A stretch of 33,234 bases of DNA from an uncultured Acidobacteriota bacterium (GTDB lineage: Bacteria > Acidobacteriota > Vicinamibacteria > Vicinamibacterales > CAVVIG01), in contig CADEDC010000063.1 in assembly GCA_902825985.1 (NCBI GenBank), positions 1-33,234 on the forward strand, given 5' to 3'. Shown here piece after piece: positions 24,795-33,137 of this stretch; within the stretch, counting starts at the first letter, position 1, and every line of letters begins with the position of its first letter. The translations under genes and the position numbers were made by a program. The notes beneath the pieces are model-generated. The model ran no database searches. It was given only the letters and a program-made list of their open reading frames with translations, and was not told the origin of the DNA.

Positions 24795-25949
24795 TCACCG
24801 CAGGATACGGCCGAGCATCCGCAGCCAGTTGCCGTGGGTGATGGCGTCCACCTCGGCGTCGCTGTACCCGCGATTCGCGAGCGCGACAGCGACCCGCTGC
24901 AGGTCGGCGACGGTCTCGATGCCCTGCGGCGTCGCCTCGGCGCCGAAACCGCCGTCGAAGTCGGACCCGAACGCCACGTGGCGGGCGTTCCCGGCGAGCG
25001 CGCAAATGTGGTCGATGTTGCGCACGACGGTATCGATCCCGGCGGCATCCTTGGCATGACCATGACGCCGGCTCCAGCCCCGGACGAGAAAGGCGTTGAA
25101 CGGTACCTGCCCGACCACCCCGTCGCGCGCCACAATCGCCCGAATCATGTCGTCCGAGAGATGGCGATCGCCATCCACGAAGTGACGGGGGTTCGAGTGG
25201 CTGGCGATGATCGCGCCGTCGTAGCGCTCCACCGCCTGGAAGAAGGCTTCTTCCGCCATGTGGCTGGTGTCGAGCATCATCCGACGGCTGGCCATCCGAT
25301 CGAGCAGCTCCCGCCCCGATGCGGTCAGCGGTCCAGGCTCGAACGTGCCCCCGCAGTAGCGGGTCGACATCCACGCCGGCCCGATGATGCGCACCCCGGC
25401 GTCGTACCAGACGTCCAGTTCACCGGGTTCACGGACGGGATCGGCGTTCTCCATCAGCAGGACGAGGCCGATCCGTCGAAGCGACGAATCGCCGGCGTCG
25501 TCCCAGGTCGCCAGCACGCCGGCGAGATCGCGCTGGTCGCGGACGAGGCAGAAGCGGCTCGTCGGCTCCGTCAGCGCCTCGTACACAGCCAGTTGTCGGC
25601 GCGCAATCTGGTGCGCCTCCTCGGCGTTCGAGTAACGCTCGTTGAGATGACCGCTGAAACTCGAGACGGCCGGCTCGGTGAAGATGGTGGCGAAGATGAC
25701 GGCGACGCGGCCGTCGAGCCACTCGGGCAATCCGAGCATCGAGACGCCCAGCGCCTCACGAACGTCCATGGCGCCGATTTCGCGGGCCCGCGTCTCACGT
25801 GTCGACTGCCGATAGTCACGACCGGCACACAGCACGTTGAACGCGATGTCCTCGTGACCGTCGATGATCAACGGCCGCCGGCGATCGTCGATGGCTCCCT
25901 CCGGATCGTCGATGGCTTCCTCGGGGTCGTCGATGGGCTCGTCTGGCAT
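24795..25949 (-). CDS. Membrane dipeptidase-family zinc peptidase (M19)
   Basis: A 384-residue protein. Metal ligands and active-site residues of the renal dipeptidase family are visible: His32-x-Asp34 (IIDGHEDIAFN), Glu167 (LLMENADP), His230 (LDTSH), His251 (ASHSNPR) and Asp330 (FGSDFDGG). It hydrolyses dipeptides, possibly including D-amino-acid ones. No signal peptide is present, so it should be cytoplasmic. The N-terminal extension (1-22) is made of a repeated heptapeptide, IDDPEEA/IDDPEGA, encoded by a 21-nt tandem repeat. It begins 10 nt after the MATE stop, suggesting one transcript. Confidence 0.9.
   Translation of the reverse strand: MPDEPIDDPEEAIDDPEGAIDDRRRPLIIDGHEDIAFNVLCAGRDYRQSTRETRAREIGAMDVREALGVSMLGLPEWLDGRVAVIFATIFTEPAVSSFSGHLNERYSNAEEAHQIARRQLAVYEALTEPTSRFCLVRDQRDLAGVLATWDDAGDSSLRRIGLVLLMENADPVREPGELDVWYDAGVRIIGPAWMSTRYCGGTFEPGPLTASGRELLDRMASRRMMLDTSHMAEEAFFQAVERYDGAIIASHSNPRHFVDGDRHLSDDMIRAIVARDGVVGQVPFNAFLVRGWSRRHGHAKDAAGIDTVVRNIDHICALAGNARHVAFGSDFDGGFGAEATPQGIETVADLQRVAVALANRGYSDAEVDAITHGNWLRMLGRILR
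25883..25945 (-). repeat. 21-nt tandem repeat in the 5' end of the dipeptidase gene
   Basis: Three units (25883-25903, 25904-25924, 25925-25945) share the core GTCGTCGATGG/GATCGTCGATGG with a 21-nt period. The last unit is the most diverged. Being a multiple of three, copy-number change would keep the frame. Confidence 0.6.
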
Positions 25950-25959
25950 GGCGGCGGTC

Positions 25960-27387
25960 TCAGCGCAGCCCTTCCTCGACGAGGATCTCCTCGGACACCT
26001 GCTCGGCGAGCTTCTGGGTCGGCGTCAGCTTGCCCTTCTTCCAGTCGCCCTTCACGAACAGCGCGACGGCGAGCAGCGCCACGACGACGTTGGACAACGG
26101 AAACGCCAGCCAGATGCCGGTCTGCGCCAGCGCGGTGTGCTGGGACAGGAGGTAGGCCAGTGGGAACTGCAGCACCCACTGGGAGACGATCGCCAGGAGC
26201 AGCGCGGTCGTCATCTGGCCGGCAGCGCGGAACACGCCGGTGATCGCCATCTGGAGCCCCATGAAACCGAACGACAGCGCGACGATGCGCAGGAAGCGGG
26301 CGCCTTCGTCGACCACCGCCTGATCGGTGGGGACGAAGAACCGCGCCAGCGCCGTCGCGCCGGCGAACGTGGCCACGCCGACCGCCGACAGCACGGCGAA
26401 GGCAATCGCGGCGCTCAGCCGGGCAATCGCCGCCGCCCGCTCGATCTGTCCGGCGCCGATGTTCTGGCCGACCAGCGTCGCGGTCGACATCGAGAGCCCG
26501 AGCGCCGGAATGATCACGAAACCGAGGACGTTGCCGCCGATCCCGTAGGCGGCAATCGTCGTCGTCCCGAAGCTGGCGATGAGGAAGGTCATCACGGTCA
26601 GCCCGAGGGCGCGGGCCGACTGCTCGACGGAGGCCGGAAAGCCGAGGAGGAAGGCCTTCCTGATGAACGGCACGTCCGGGACGAAATCCCGGACGTGCAG
26701 ATGCACATGATAGCGGCCGGTCAGCAGGAAGAAGAGGCCGATCAGCATGGCGAGGCTCTGCGTTCCGAACGTCGCGATCGCCGCACCGGCGACGCCGGAT
26801 GCCGGGATCGGGCCCCATCCGAAGATGAACAGCGGATCGAGCAGGAAGTTCAGCAGCACGGTGCCGGCGACGATGACGAGCGGCGTCTTCACCTCGCCGA
26901 TGCCGCGCATGATCGCCTGGTACATCGTGAAACCGAAGACGAACACGAGGCCGATGAACGACCAGCGCATGAACTGGAGGGCGCCCGGGAAGACGGCGTC
27001 CGACACCCCCATCGCATGCAGGATGGTCGGCGCCAACGCATAGCCGATGGCGCCGAGCACGGCCGACGTAACCACCACCATCAGCAGCGTCTGGGCGGCG
27101 ATGTGATTCACCGCCGCGAAGTTGCGCGCGCCCATGTTCTGCGCGATCAAGGTCGAACCGGCGATCGCGAGGCCGGCGCCGAGCGCGATCATCAGAAAGG
27201 TGATCGGAAAGCTGACCGACACTGCGGCGACGCCGTCACCGCCGAGTCGCCCCACCCAGAACGCATCGGTGAGCTGATAGCCGCTCTGCAGCAGCGTCGC
27301 CATCACCACCGGAATCGACAGCTTCAGCAGTGAGCCGAGGATCGGCCCTTCGAGCAGGGCGTTCTTCTGAGCTGGCCGGACGGACAT
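25960..27387 (-). CDS. MATE family multidrug/solute exporter
   Basis: A 475-residue polytopic protein with the expected twelve hydrophobic spans and pseudo-twofold repeat. The first half begins LLKLSIPVVMATLLQSGYQLTDAFWVGRLGGDGVAAVS and includes NMGARNF. The second half begins FLLGFPASVEQSARALGLTVMTFLIASFGTTTIAAYGIGGNV and includes GQNIGAGQIERAA. MATE proteins export cationic drugs or other organic molecules using a sodium or proton gradient. The substrate is not predictable. AGAGG lies about 4 nt before ATG 27387. It probably shares a transcript with the dipeptidase gene. Confidence 0.93.
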   Translation of the reverse strand: MSVRPAQKNALLEGPILGSLLKLSIPVVMATLLQSGYQLTDAFWVGRLGGDGVAAVSVSFPITFLMIALGAGLAIAGSTLIAQNMGARNFAAVNHIAAQTLLMVVVTSAVLGAIGYALAPTILHAMGVSDAVFPGALQFMRWSFIGLVFVFGFTMYQAIMRGIGEVKTPLVIVAGTVLLNFLLDPLFIFGWGPIPASGVAGAAIATFGTQSLAMLIGLFFLLTGRYHVHLHVRDFVPDVPFIRKAFLLGFPASVEQSARALGLTVMTFLIASFGTTTIAAYGIGGNVLGFVIIPALGLSMSTATLVGQNIGAGQIERAAAIARLSAAIAFAVLSAVGVATFAGATALARFFVPTDQAVVDEGARFLRIVALSFGFMGLQMAITGVFRAAGQMTTALLLAIVSQWVLQFPLAYLLSQHTALAQTGIWLAFPLSNVVVALLAVALFVKGDWKKGKLTPTQKLAEQVSEEILVEEGLR

Positions 27388-27562
27388 GGCACCTCTGGGT
27401 CAGATGCGGCGGCATCGCCCGTCAACGATACCAGAGTGCCTGATACGTCCGGCGCTGGCGAATCGCTGCTCCGGGCCGTGTGCCATGGCTGCCGGCGGCA
27501 GCGGAGCGAATCGCCCTTCGGGCGGCGGCGGCCGGCTCGCGGCGCATGCCCGCGGGGCGATG

Positions 27563-27611
27563 AGAAGCGGACTGACGCGTGGCCTTAGAAGCGGACGAGA
27601 CGCGTGGCCTT
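27563..27611. repeat. 24-nt tandem duplication across the DUF5916 stop codon
   Basis: AGAAGCGGACTGACGCGTGG (first 20 nt of the copy at 27563-27586) and a near-identical copy with a one-base insertion and a few changes (27587-27611). The second copy encodes the C-terminal KATRLVRF and stop; the first lies just after the stop. Confidence 0.6.
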
Positions 27612-29945
27612 GACCGCAAACGACCGGTTCAACAGCGTTGAGCCGAGCCGTGCCGTGTCGCGGCCGTCGCTGTAGACGACGAACAGCTCGCTGCCGACGA
27701 TGTACTCCCAGCGCCACCGGATGCTCGAAGACATGGTGTGCGCATCGGCGTTGTACTGCAGCAGGCTGCTGACGAACATCCGGTTGGTCGGCGTGAACGT
27801 GAACCGGCTGGTCAACAGGCGCGCCGCGAAGCTCCCGACCGGCAGGTCGACCCAGGTCAGTGAAATGCCCGGTTCGATCGCGAACTGCGGCCAGAAGGCG
27901 ATACGCCCCGAGTACGAGGCGTCCTGCCGGCTGCCGTCATAGAGGCGAGCCGAGGTGATCGCCAGCCGGCCGGCGATTGGCCGCTGGTTGCCGAGCGAGT
28001 ACGCAGCGCCGACGCTGCGGTTCTGGTAGCCGCCGCCGATGACCGTCACGCCGGGTGCGATGCGGAAGTCCTGCGGCAGCAGCTCGTAGCCCTGGTTCAT
28101 CGTCACGGCGGCCTGGTCGCCGCTGTGGAACTCGACGGCGAAGCCGCCGTCGAAGGTGCGGTTCTCGACGCGCGTCGCAGCGGAGTTCGTGTAGTAGGTG
28201 ACCTGCGCCTCCCACGCCATCCGGCGGATGTAGCGATTGTTTCGCAATCGCGGACTGAACCGTGCGGCAACCAGGTCGCGACGAAAGTCCTGCCGCCGCA
28301 GGTAGCCGACCGCCGGCGAAAAGCCGGTGCCCACCAGCAGATGCTCGGCCGAGAGTCCGTAGCGGTCGCCGGCGTAGTCGATGCGCGCCCGGTAGCTTGG
28401 CGCGACACCGGTGCTGCCCGCCTTGTCGGTCGCGGCAACGTAGCCGAGGGCGGTCGTATTCTGCGAGAGGCGGAAACTGGCGTCGGCACCGAACAGCACG
28501 CCGGTGTCCTGACCGCTGCCGTTCGGCTGTCGTACCGTCGTGATCATGCCGATGTTGCTGCGCCGCAGGATGTCGCGGCGCAGCCGAACGGCCGAGAAGT
28601 TCGTCGCCGGCGCGTTGGCGGCCGCCTTCTCGCCGGTGTGAATGTTCAGGGCCGCAATGTCGAACCGGCCGGCCTTGCCGGTGACCCGGCCGCCAGCGAG
28701 CACCGGCAGCGTCTGCCCGTTCGCCAGGCCGATCTGCCGGCTGAAGAACATGATCGGCACGTCGTCGGTATCGCCGGCGCCACGACCCGCGAGGCCGCGG
28801 CCGCCGAAAGCGTAGATGCCCTGCCCTTCCAGGAAGAAGTCGCGCTTCTCCGGGAAGAGCAGGTTGAACCGCGTCAGGTTCACCTGCTGGACGTCTTCTT
28901 CGATCTGGGCGAAGTCGGTGTTGATCGTCACGTCGGCCGTCAGGCTCCGCGTCAGGCCGTACTTGAAATCGCCGCCGACGTTGCCGCTCGGGTCGTTGCG
29001 AAACGGCTGTGCCGCGGCGTTGTCGGTGGTCACCGAGGAAACGACGTACGGCTTGATCTCGATGTTCCGGGTGCGTGACGGTGTCACCAGGCCGTAGAGC
29101 GTCGCCGCCACCTGCATCTGCGCCAGGCCGGAGCCTCCGAACGCCGCCGGCATCGGCGTCACACCGGCATACTCGTTCTTCCAGCGGATGACCCGCCTGA
29201 AATTGATGCCCCAGACCTGCGGACCGCTGTCACGGTAGCGCAGCGACTTGAACGGGATCACCATCTCGGTCGACCAGCCACCCTCGAAGCGGGTCGATCG
29301 GACCTGCCAGATCGTGTTCCAGCTTTCGATGTACGTGCCGTCGGCGATCTGCTGCTCGCGCAGTCCGCCGAGCGGATTGGTCTGGAACAGGACACCGTTC
29401 CGCGAGTCGTGGAAGGTGTCGAGCACCAGCGTCATGCTGTCGCCGCCGTTGAAGATGTTGACGCTGTCGTGGCGCAGCTCGTTGGCGACGATTCGCTCCG
29501 GATGGCTGTCGTAGCACCGGGCCGAGAAGTAGAGGTTCTGATCGTCGTAGAGGATCCAGGCTTCGGTCCGCTCCGTCGCCGGCGCCCCCTCCTTGGGCAC
29601 CTGCTGCACGAAATCGCTGATCGGCAGCGTGCGCTGGTAGATCGGCTCGTCCAGACGGCCGTCGATTGCGAGCGGACGATCCAGCCGGTTGGCGCGGACC
29701 GCCACGCGTCCCTGCTCGTCCTGGGTTCGCACTGCCGGCGCAACCGGCTCGGGCGCCATCGTCGACGTCACGGGGGCGGCCGCACGGACGGCGGAGCCGC
29801 TGCCGGCGCTGCCACCCGCCGCCGCGGCGGTCTGCGCGAACGCCTGCCCGGACGCTGCGACGAGCGCGAACGAGAGTGCTGCCGCCGGAACGATCCGGCA
29901 GCCGATCGGTGGCATGGTGCAAACAGTGTAGGCGAGGTGACGCAT
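27585..29945 (-). CDS. DUF5916 outer-membrane beta-barrel protein with CBM9-like domain
   Basis: A 786-residue secreted protein. A signal peptide (hydrophobic about 17-37) is followed by an Ala/Gly/Pro-rich linker. A carbohydrate-binding CBM9-like beta-sandwich (about 80-260) begins RLDRPLAIDGRLDEPIYQRTLPISDFVQQVP and has AWILYDDQNLYFSARCYD and GGDSMTLVLDTFHDSRNG. The DUF5916 barrel (about 270-786) includes LFPEKRDFFLEGQGIYAFGG and ends in SFAVKATRLVRF. Proteins of this family are common in Acidobacteriota, Bacteroidota and Gemmatimonadota; their function is not established. ATG 29945 has GGGAGGA 11 nt upstream. It follows the 315-residue hypothetical gene by 26 nt, so both are probably co-transcribed. 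Confidence 0.9.
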   Translation of the reverse strand: MRHLAYTVCTMPPIGCRIVPAAALSFALVAASGQAFAQTAAAAGGSAGSGSAVRAAAPVTSTMAPEPVAPAVRTQDEQGRVAVRANRLDRPLAIDGRLDEPIYQRTLPISDFVQQVPKEGAPATERTEAWILYDDQNLYFSARCYDSHPERIVANELRHDSVNIFNGGDSMTLVLDTFHDSRNGVLFQTNPLGGLREQQIADGTYIESWNTIWQVRSTRFEGGWSTEMVIPFKSLRYRDSGPQVWGINFRRVIRWKNEYAGVTPMPAAFGGSGLAQMQVAATLYGLVTPSRTRNIEIKPYVVSSVTTDNAAAQPFRNDPSGNVGGDFKYGLTRSLTADVTINTDFAQIEEDVQQVNLTRFNLLFPEKRDFFLEGQGIYAFGGRGLAGRGAGDTDDVPIMFFSRQIGLANGQTLPVLAGGRVTGKAGRFDIAALNIHTGEKAAANAPATNFSAVRLRRDILRRSNIGMITTVRQPNGSGQDTGVLFGADASFRLSQNTTALGYVAATDKAGSTGVAPSYRARIDYAGDRYGLSAEHLLVGTGFSPAVGYLRRQDFRRDLVAARFSPRLRNNRYIRRMAWEAQVTYYTNSAATRVENRTFDGGFAVEFHSGDQAAVTMNQGYELLPQDFRIAPGVTVIGGGYQNRSVGAAYSLGNQRPIAGRLAITSARLYDGSRQDASYSGRIAFWPQFAIEPGISLTWVDLPVGSFAARLLTSRFTFTPTNRMFVSSLLQYNADAHTMSSSIRWRWEYIVGSELFVVYSDGRDTARLGSTLLNRSFAVKATRLVRF

Positions 29946-29971
29946 CCGGGGCCACGTCCTCCCGTAGCCGG

Positions 29972-30919
29972 CTACTCCATCGGCTGAGGTGTGCGGATGG
30001 ACTCGCCCGCGGCCACGCCGAACTGCCGGAACTTCCCATAGGTGGCCAGGCCGTCGATGCGGCTGCCATCCCGCCGCACGTCGTAGCGCTCACGCATGGC
30101 GACCGGCACGAGCAGGTCCAGCAGCGGCGCCGACTGATAGCTCACCTCGATGCTGGCGCGAACCGCCGGCTCTTCGCTCACCAGTTCGGAGATCAGCACG
30201 CGGCCGGTCGTCGGGTCGATGAAGAAGCGGCCGCGGCTCTTGATGCTGGCGCCGCGTGGCGAACGGATCACGGTGGGCGTCTCGCGCTCGCGATACTCGA
30301 TCGCCCAGACCTCCGCGGTGACGCGGAAGGGTGTGGCCGTGGCGACGGAGCCTGCGTCTCGGTCAGGCTGTCGCCGTGGTGCGGCCCGCTTGAACGCAAA
30401 CCGCCATTGATTGGCCGGGAGAAGGAAGGACAGTGCCAGCGTCGGCGTATTGATCGTCCGCTCGACAGTGCCGATGTTGAAACGAGCGCCTTCCTGAATG
30501 ATCCGGCGCAGCCGGTCCGTGGCGGTGGGCGAAGGCGACAGCAGGAGCGCACCCGTTCGCTCCTGACGATCGCGAATGGCACGACCGTCGACCGCGTAGA
30601 CGTCGCGATACTCGACGTAGTGCGCGGCACCGGGCGGCCTGACGAGCAGGAGATCCGAATCGAGTTCGCGATGGAGCGGAGGCTGGTCGCGGTCGGCAGA
30701 CGGCTGGGCCGGCCGGAAGTCCTGCACGTAGTGCTCGTCTGCCACGATGCCGGAGAGCCGCTGCTGGAACGTCTCCACGTAGACGCCGGCGCGGCGCAGG
30801 ACGTCGGAAAGTGATGGCTCCCGGGCGGCGAGTCCGACCTGGGCCGGTGATGCCGCGGCCAGCCATGCGCCGAGCACCACGGCACGCCGTCGCCGGAGAC
30901 ACCTCAGGACCGCCCTCAC
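29972..30919 (-). CDS. Hypothetical secreted protein
   Basis: A 315-residue protein with an Arg-rich start and hydrophobic stretch (AVVLGAWLAAASPAQVGLA, about 13-31) forming a signal peptide. The remainder is mixed alpha/beta with the segments DVLRRAGVYVETFQQRLSGIVADEHYVQDFRP, DSDLLLVRPPGAAHYVEYRDVYAVDGRAIRDRQER and SRGRFFIDPTTGRVLISEL. I have the impression of similar proteins in other Acidobacteriota genomes but know no family name or function. The start is GTG 30919. It precedes the DUF5916 gene on the same strand by 26 nt, which suggests a shared role at the cell surface. Confidence 0.75.
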   Translation of the reverse strand: MRAVLRCLRRRRAVVLGAWLAAASPAQVGLAAREPSLSDVLRRAGVYVETFQQRLSGIVADEHYVQDFRPAQPSADRDQPPLHRELDSDLLLVRPPGAAHYVEYRDVYAVDGRAIRDRQERTGALLLSPSPTATDRLRRIIQEGARFNIGTVERTINTPTLALSFLLPANQWRFAFKRAAPRRQPDRDAGSVATATPFRVTAEVWAIEYRERETPTVIRSPRGASIKSRGRFFIDPTTGRVLISELVSEEPAVRASIEVSYQSAPLLDLLVPVAMRERYDVRRDGSRIDGLATYGKFRQFGVAAGESIRTPQPME

Positions 30920-31072
30920 CCGGCCAGCATAAGTAATGTCCGCGTTCGCGTCGAGTACCGGACAATGTCGGCGTCGCGCGTCGGGGCCGCAGGTCAGGCA
31001 TCACCGGAACGGGGACGCGCGACAGGACGTGGCACCAGAATCGTCGGCGATGCCGCGGGAGCCGGTGAAACG

Positions 31073-31088
31073 GCCGGGCCGGCCCGGC
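31073..31088. repeat. 16-bp GC palindrome upstream of the hydrolase gene
   Basis: GCCGGGCCGGCCCGGC is a perfect palindrome in the 224-nt gap between the divergent hypothetical and hydrolase genes, 55 nt before ATG 31144. The rest of the gap shows no gene. Confidence 0.4.
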
Positions 31089-31143
31089 TGGTCGCTGCGC
31101 TTGCATGCAGCCTGCCTTGGACGCGACGTATCAAGGAGAGACG

Positions 31144-31977
31144 ATGCCTTTTGTGACTGTCGGAACGGAGAACGCCACTGACATTTCCCTGTATTACGAA
31201 GATCATGGCACCGGCGACCCGGTCGTCCTGATCCACGGATATCCCTTGAGCGGCACCTCGTGGGAGCGGCAGCTCCCTGCGCTGCTGGCCGCCGGATATC
31301 GGGTCGTCACCTACGACCGGCGTGGTTTCGGACGGTCGAGTCAACCCGCCACCGGCTATCACTACGACACCTTCGCCGACGATCTGCGGAAGCTGATCGA
31401 GACGCTGAAGCTCGACCATGTGTGCCTGGTCGGCTTCTCGATGGGCGGCGGCGAGGTGGCGCGCTACATCGGGAAGTACGGTTCCACCGGCGTGCGCAAG
31501 GCGGTGATCATCGGCGGCGTCCCACCGTTCCTGCTGAAGACCCCTGACAACCCCGAGGGGGTCGACCAGGGTGTCTTCGACGGCATCCTCAAGGCGGTCG
31601 CCACCGACCGCTATGCCTTCTTCTCCGAGTTCTTCGGCAACTTCTTCAACACGGACGTCCTGAAAGGATCGCGCATCAGCGAGGATGCGATACACGCCAG
31701 CTGGATCGTTGCCGCGCAGTCGTCACCCATCGCCAGCATCGCCTGCGTTCCGACGTGGGGTGAGGATTTCCGCGGCGACCTTGCACGCATCGACGTCCCG
31801 CTGCTCGTCATCCATGGCGACGCCGACCGCATCGTCCCGCTGGGCGCTTCGGGCGCCCGGACGGCAAAGCTGGTGAAAGGGGCACAACTCGAGATCGTCA
31901 AGGATGGTCCGCATGCGGTGAACTGGACGCACGCCGACGACGTGAACGCCAGCCTGCTGACGTTCCTGCGCCGCTGA
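31144..31977 (+). CDS. Alpha/beta hydrolase, non-heme chloroperoxidase-like
   Basis: A 277-residue protein with a full alpha/beta-hydrolase fold. The oxyanion loop is in VVLIHGYPLSG (about 27-37), the nucleophile is Ser99 in GFSMGGG, the acid is Asp228 in HGDADRIVP and the base is His257 in DGPHAVNWTH. The overall pattern (TYDRRGFGRSSQPATGYHYDTFADDLRKLI) matches the cofactor-free haloperoxidase/arylesterase group. Many of these are esterases in practice; the substrate is unknown. No signal peptide. AAGGAGA ends 4-5 nt before ATG 31144, so this start is firm. The stop is only 4 nt from the 3' end of the opposite-strand tRNA-Ser. Confidence 0.92.
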   Translation: MPFVTVGTENATDISLYYEDHGTGDPVVLIHGYPLSGTSWERQLPALLAAGYRVVTYDRRGFGRSSQPATGYHYDTFADDLRKLIETLKLDHVCLVGFSMGGGEVARYIGKYGSTGVRKAVIIGGVPPFLLKTPDNPEGVDQGVFDGILKAVATDRYAFFSEFFGNFFNTDVLKGSRISEDAIHASWIVAAQSSPIASIACVPTWGEDFRGDLARIDVPLLVIHGDADRIVPLGASGARTAKLVKGAQLEIVKDGPHAVNWTHADDVNASLLTFLRR

Positions 31978-31981
31978 CGGG

Positions 31982-32071
31982 TGGCGGAGGGAGAGGGATT
32001 CGAACCCCCGGAACCGTTCCCGGTTCAGTGGTTTTCAAGACCACCGCCATCGACCACTCGGCCATCCCTCC
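31982..32071 (-). tRNA. tRNA-Ser (anticodon UGA), CCA encoded
   Basis: Read on the minus strand, GGAGGGA (5') pairs with TCCCTCC (3'), followed by discriminator G and an encoded CCA (31982-31984). The D-arm GCCGAGTGGTC, the anticodon loop CTTGAAA with anticodon TGA, a long class II variable arm (GAACCGGGAACGGTTC type) and GGTTCGAATCC in the T-arm are all clear. The length of 90 nt with CCA suits tRNA-Ser. It reads UCN codons. Confidence 0.97.
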
Positions 32072-32117
32072 GCGTCGGCGCGCGCGCCCGATTCGGTCGG
32101 CGACCGGGCTGCCGACT

Positions 32118-32123
32118 ATTGTA
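32118..32123 (-). promoter_or_regulatory. -10 box of the tRNA-Ser gene
   Basis: TACAAT on the minus strand (ATTGTA on plus) lies 47 nt upstream of the mature tRNA 5' end, in the gap before the ThuA gene. The -35 is weak. Confidence 0.4.
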
Positions 32124-32160
32124 TCGTCCCGGTGCGCCACACGTCGCGACCTGGGGTATG

Positions 32161-32184
32161 CTCCCGGCGTCCTCTGTCCGGGAG
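32161..32184 (+). promoter_or_regulatory. Hairpin sequestering the ThuA-gene Shine-Dalgarno
   Basis: CTCCCGG (32161-32167) pairs perfectly with CCGGGAG (32178-32184) around a 10-nt loop. The right arm contains the only ribosome site (GGGAG, 32180-32184), 8 nt before ATG 32193. A TATGCT -10-like box (32157-32162) overlaps the left arm; if transcription started there the hairpin would be cut, so another start upstream would be needed. Confidence 0.4.
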
Positions 32185-32192
32185 CATCACCA

Positions 32193-33137
32193 ATGCGACA
32201 TGCCACTCCGTCCGGTGTCCGACTGTTCGCCATCGCGGCCCTCGTCGCCGCCTCTTCGCTGTTGACGCAGGGGGTCAGCGCCCAGCCGGCCTCAGCCAAC
32301 GCCCGCAAGAAAATCCTGTTCCTCACCTACCCCGGTGTCGGCGCCCCGGGATCGCATGGCCACGCCAGCTTGCCGATGGCCGAGGAGCAGGCGGTCGCCT
32401 ACGGCAAGGCCGCCGGTTTCGACGTGACGACGCTGAAGGGGTACGAGCCGGGCGTCGGCAAGCAGGACCTCTCCTTCTTCACGGCGGCGTACCTGAACCA
32501 GTTCGACGGCCTGATGGTCATGGCCAACGGCGACATCGGCATGACGGCGGTGCAGAAGAAGGCGATCGTCGACTTCGTCCGCAGCGGCAAGGCGTTCATC
32601 GGCGTCCACTGCGCGACGGTCATGATGTACGACTTCCCGGAGTACGGCGAGATGCTGGGGGCCTACTACTTCAACTCCATCTTCACGCCGCTTCTCGGCA
32701 ACGACGTCCCGGTGAACCAGCGCCGTGTCGGAATCCTCAAGGTCGAGGACCGATCGCATCCGGCGACGCGCATGTTCACGTCGAGCTGGCCGGTCGCCGA
32801 GGAGTTCTACACGTTCGCGACGGCGCCGTGGAACGCAGCGTCGCCCGAGCTCAATCTGTCTTCGCCGGGGAATTTCAAGGCCCCGATGGGCTTCTCGCGC
32901 GAGCGCGTGCACGTGCTGCTCAGCCTCGACTCGGAGGCGACGAACCTGGATGGGGCAAGTCCGCGGTCGCGCGTCCGCCGGGGCGGCGACTACCCGCAGT
33001 CGTGGTGGCGCAATTGGGGTGAAGGGCGGGTGTTCTACACGTCGCTCGGACACCTGCCGGAGACGTGGACGAACGACTCGGCATTCCGGGCCCACCTCAC
33101 CGGCGGCATCCGCTGGGCGCTCGGTCTCGAGAACTAG
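32193..33137 (+). CDS. Secreted ThuA-like domain protein
   Basis: A 314-residue protein with a signal peptide (MRHATPSGVRLFAIAALVAASSLLTQGVSAQ). A ThuA domain (class I glutamine-amidotransferase-like fold) covers about 40-310: KKILFLTYPGVGAPGSHGHASLPMAEEQAV, LNQFDGLMVMANGDIGMT, FVRSGKAFIGVHCATVMMYDFPEYGEMLG and the end GEGRVFYTSLGHLPETWTNDSAFRAHLTGGIRWALG. ThuA was named from trehalose utilisation and recent work on relatives points to sugar ketone chemistry, but the role of secreted members is not settled. GGGAG lies 8 nt before ATG 32193, within a hairpin. The stop codon touches a long inverted repeat. Confidence 0.92.
   Translation: MRHATPSGVRLFAIAALVAASSLLTQGVSAQPASANARKKILFLTYPGVGAPGSHGHASLPMAEEQAVAYGKAAGFDVTTLKGYEPGVGKQDLSFFTAAYLNQFDGLMVMANGDIGMTAVQKKAIVDFVRSGKAFIGVHCATVMMYDFPEYGEMLGAYYFNSIFTPLLGNDVPVNQRRVGILKVEDRSHPATRMFTSSWPVAEEFYTFATAPWNAASPELNLSSPGNFKAPMGFSRERVHVLLSLDSEATNLDGASPRSRVRRGGDYPQSWWRNWGEGRVFYTSLGHLPETWTNDSAFRAHLTGGIRWALGLEN

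Noticed and set aside
24834-27333. Two long plus-strand ORFs opposite the dipeptidase and MATE genes
   Set aside because: His/Arg/Glu/Gln-rich shadows of the dipeptidase and exporter frames.
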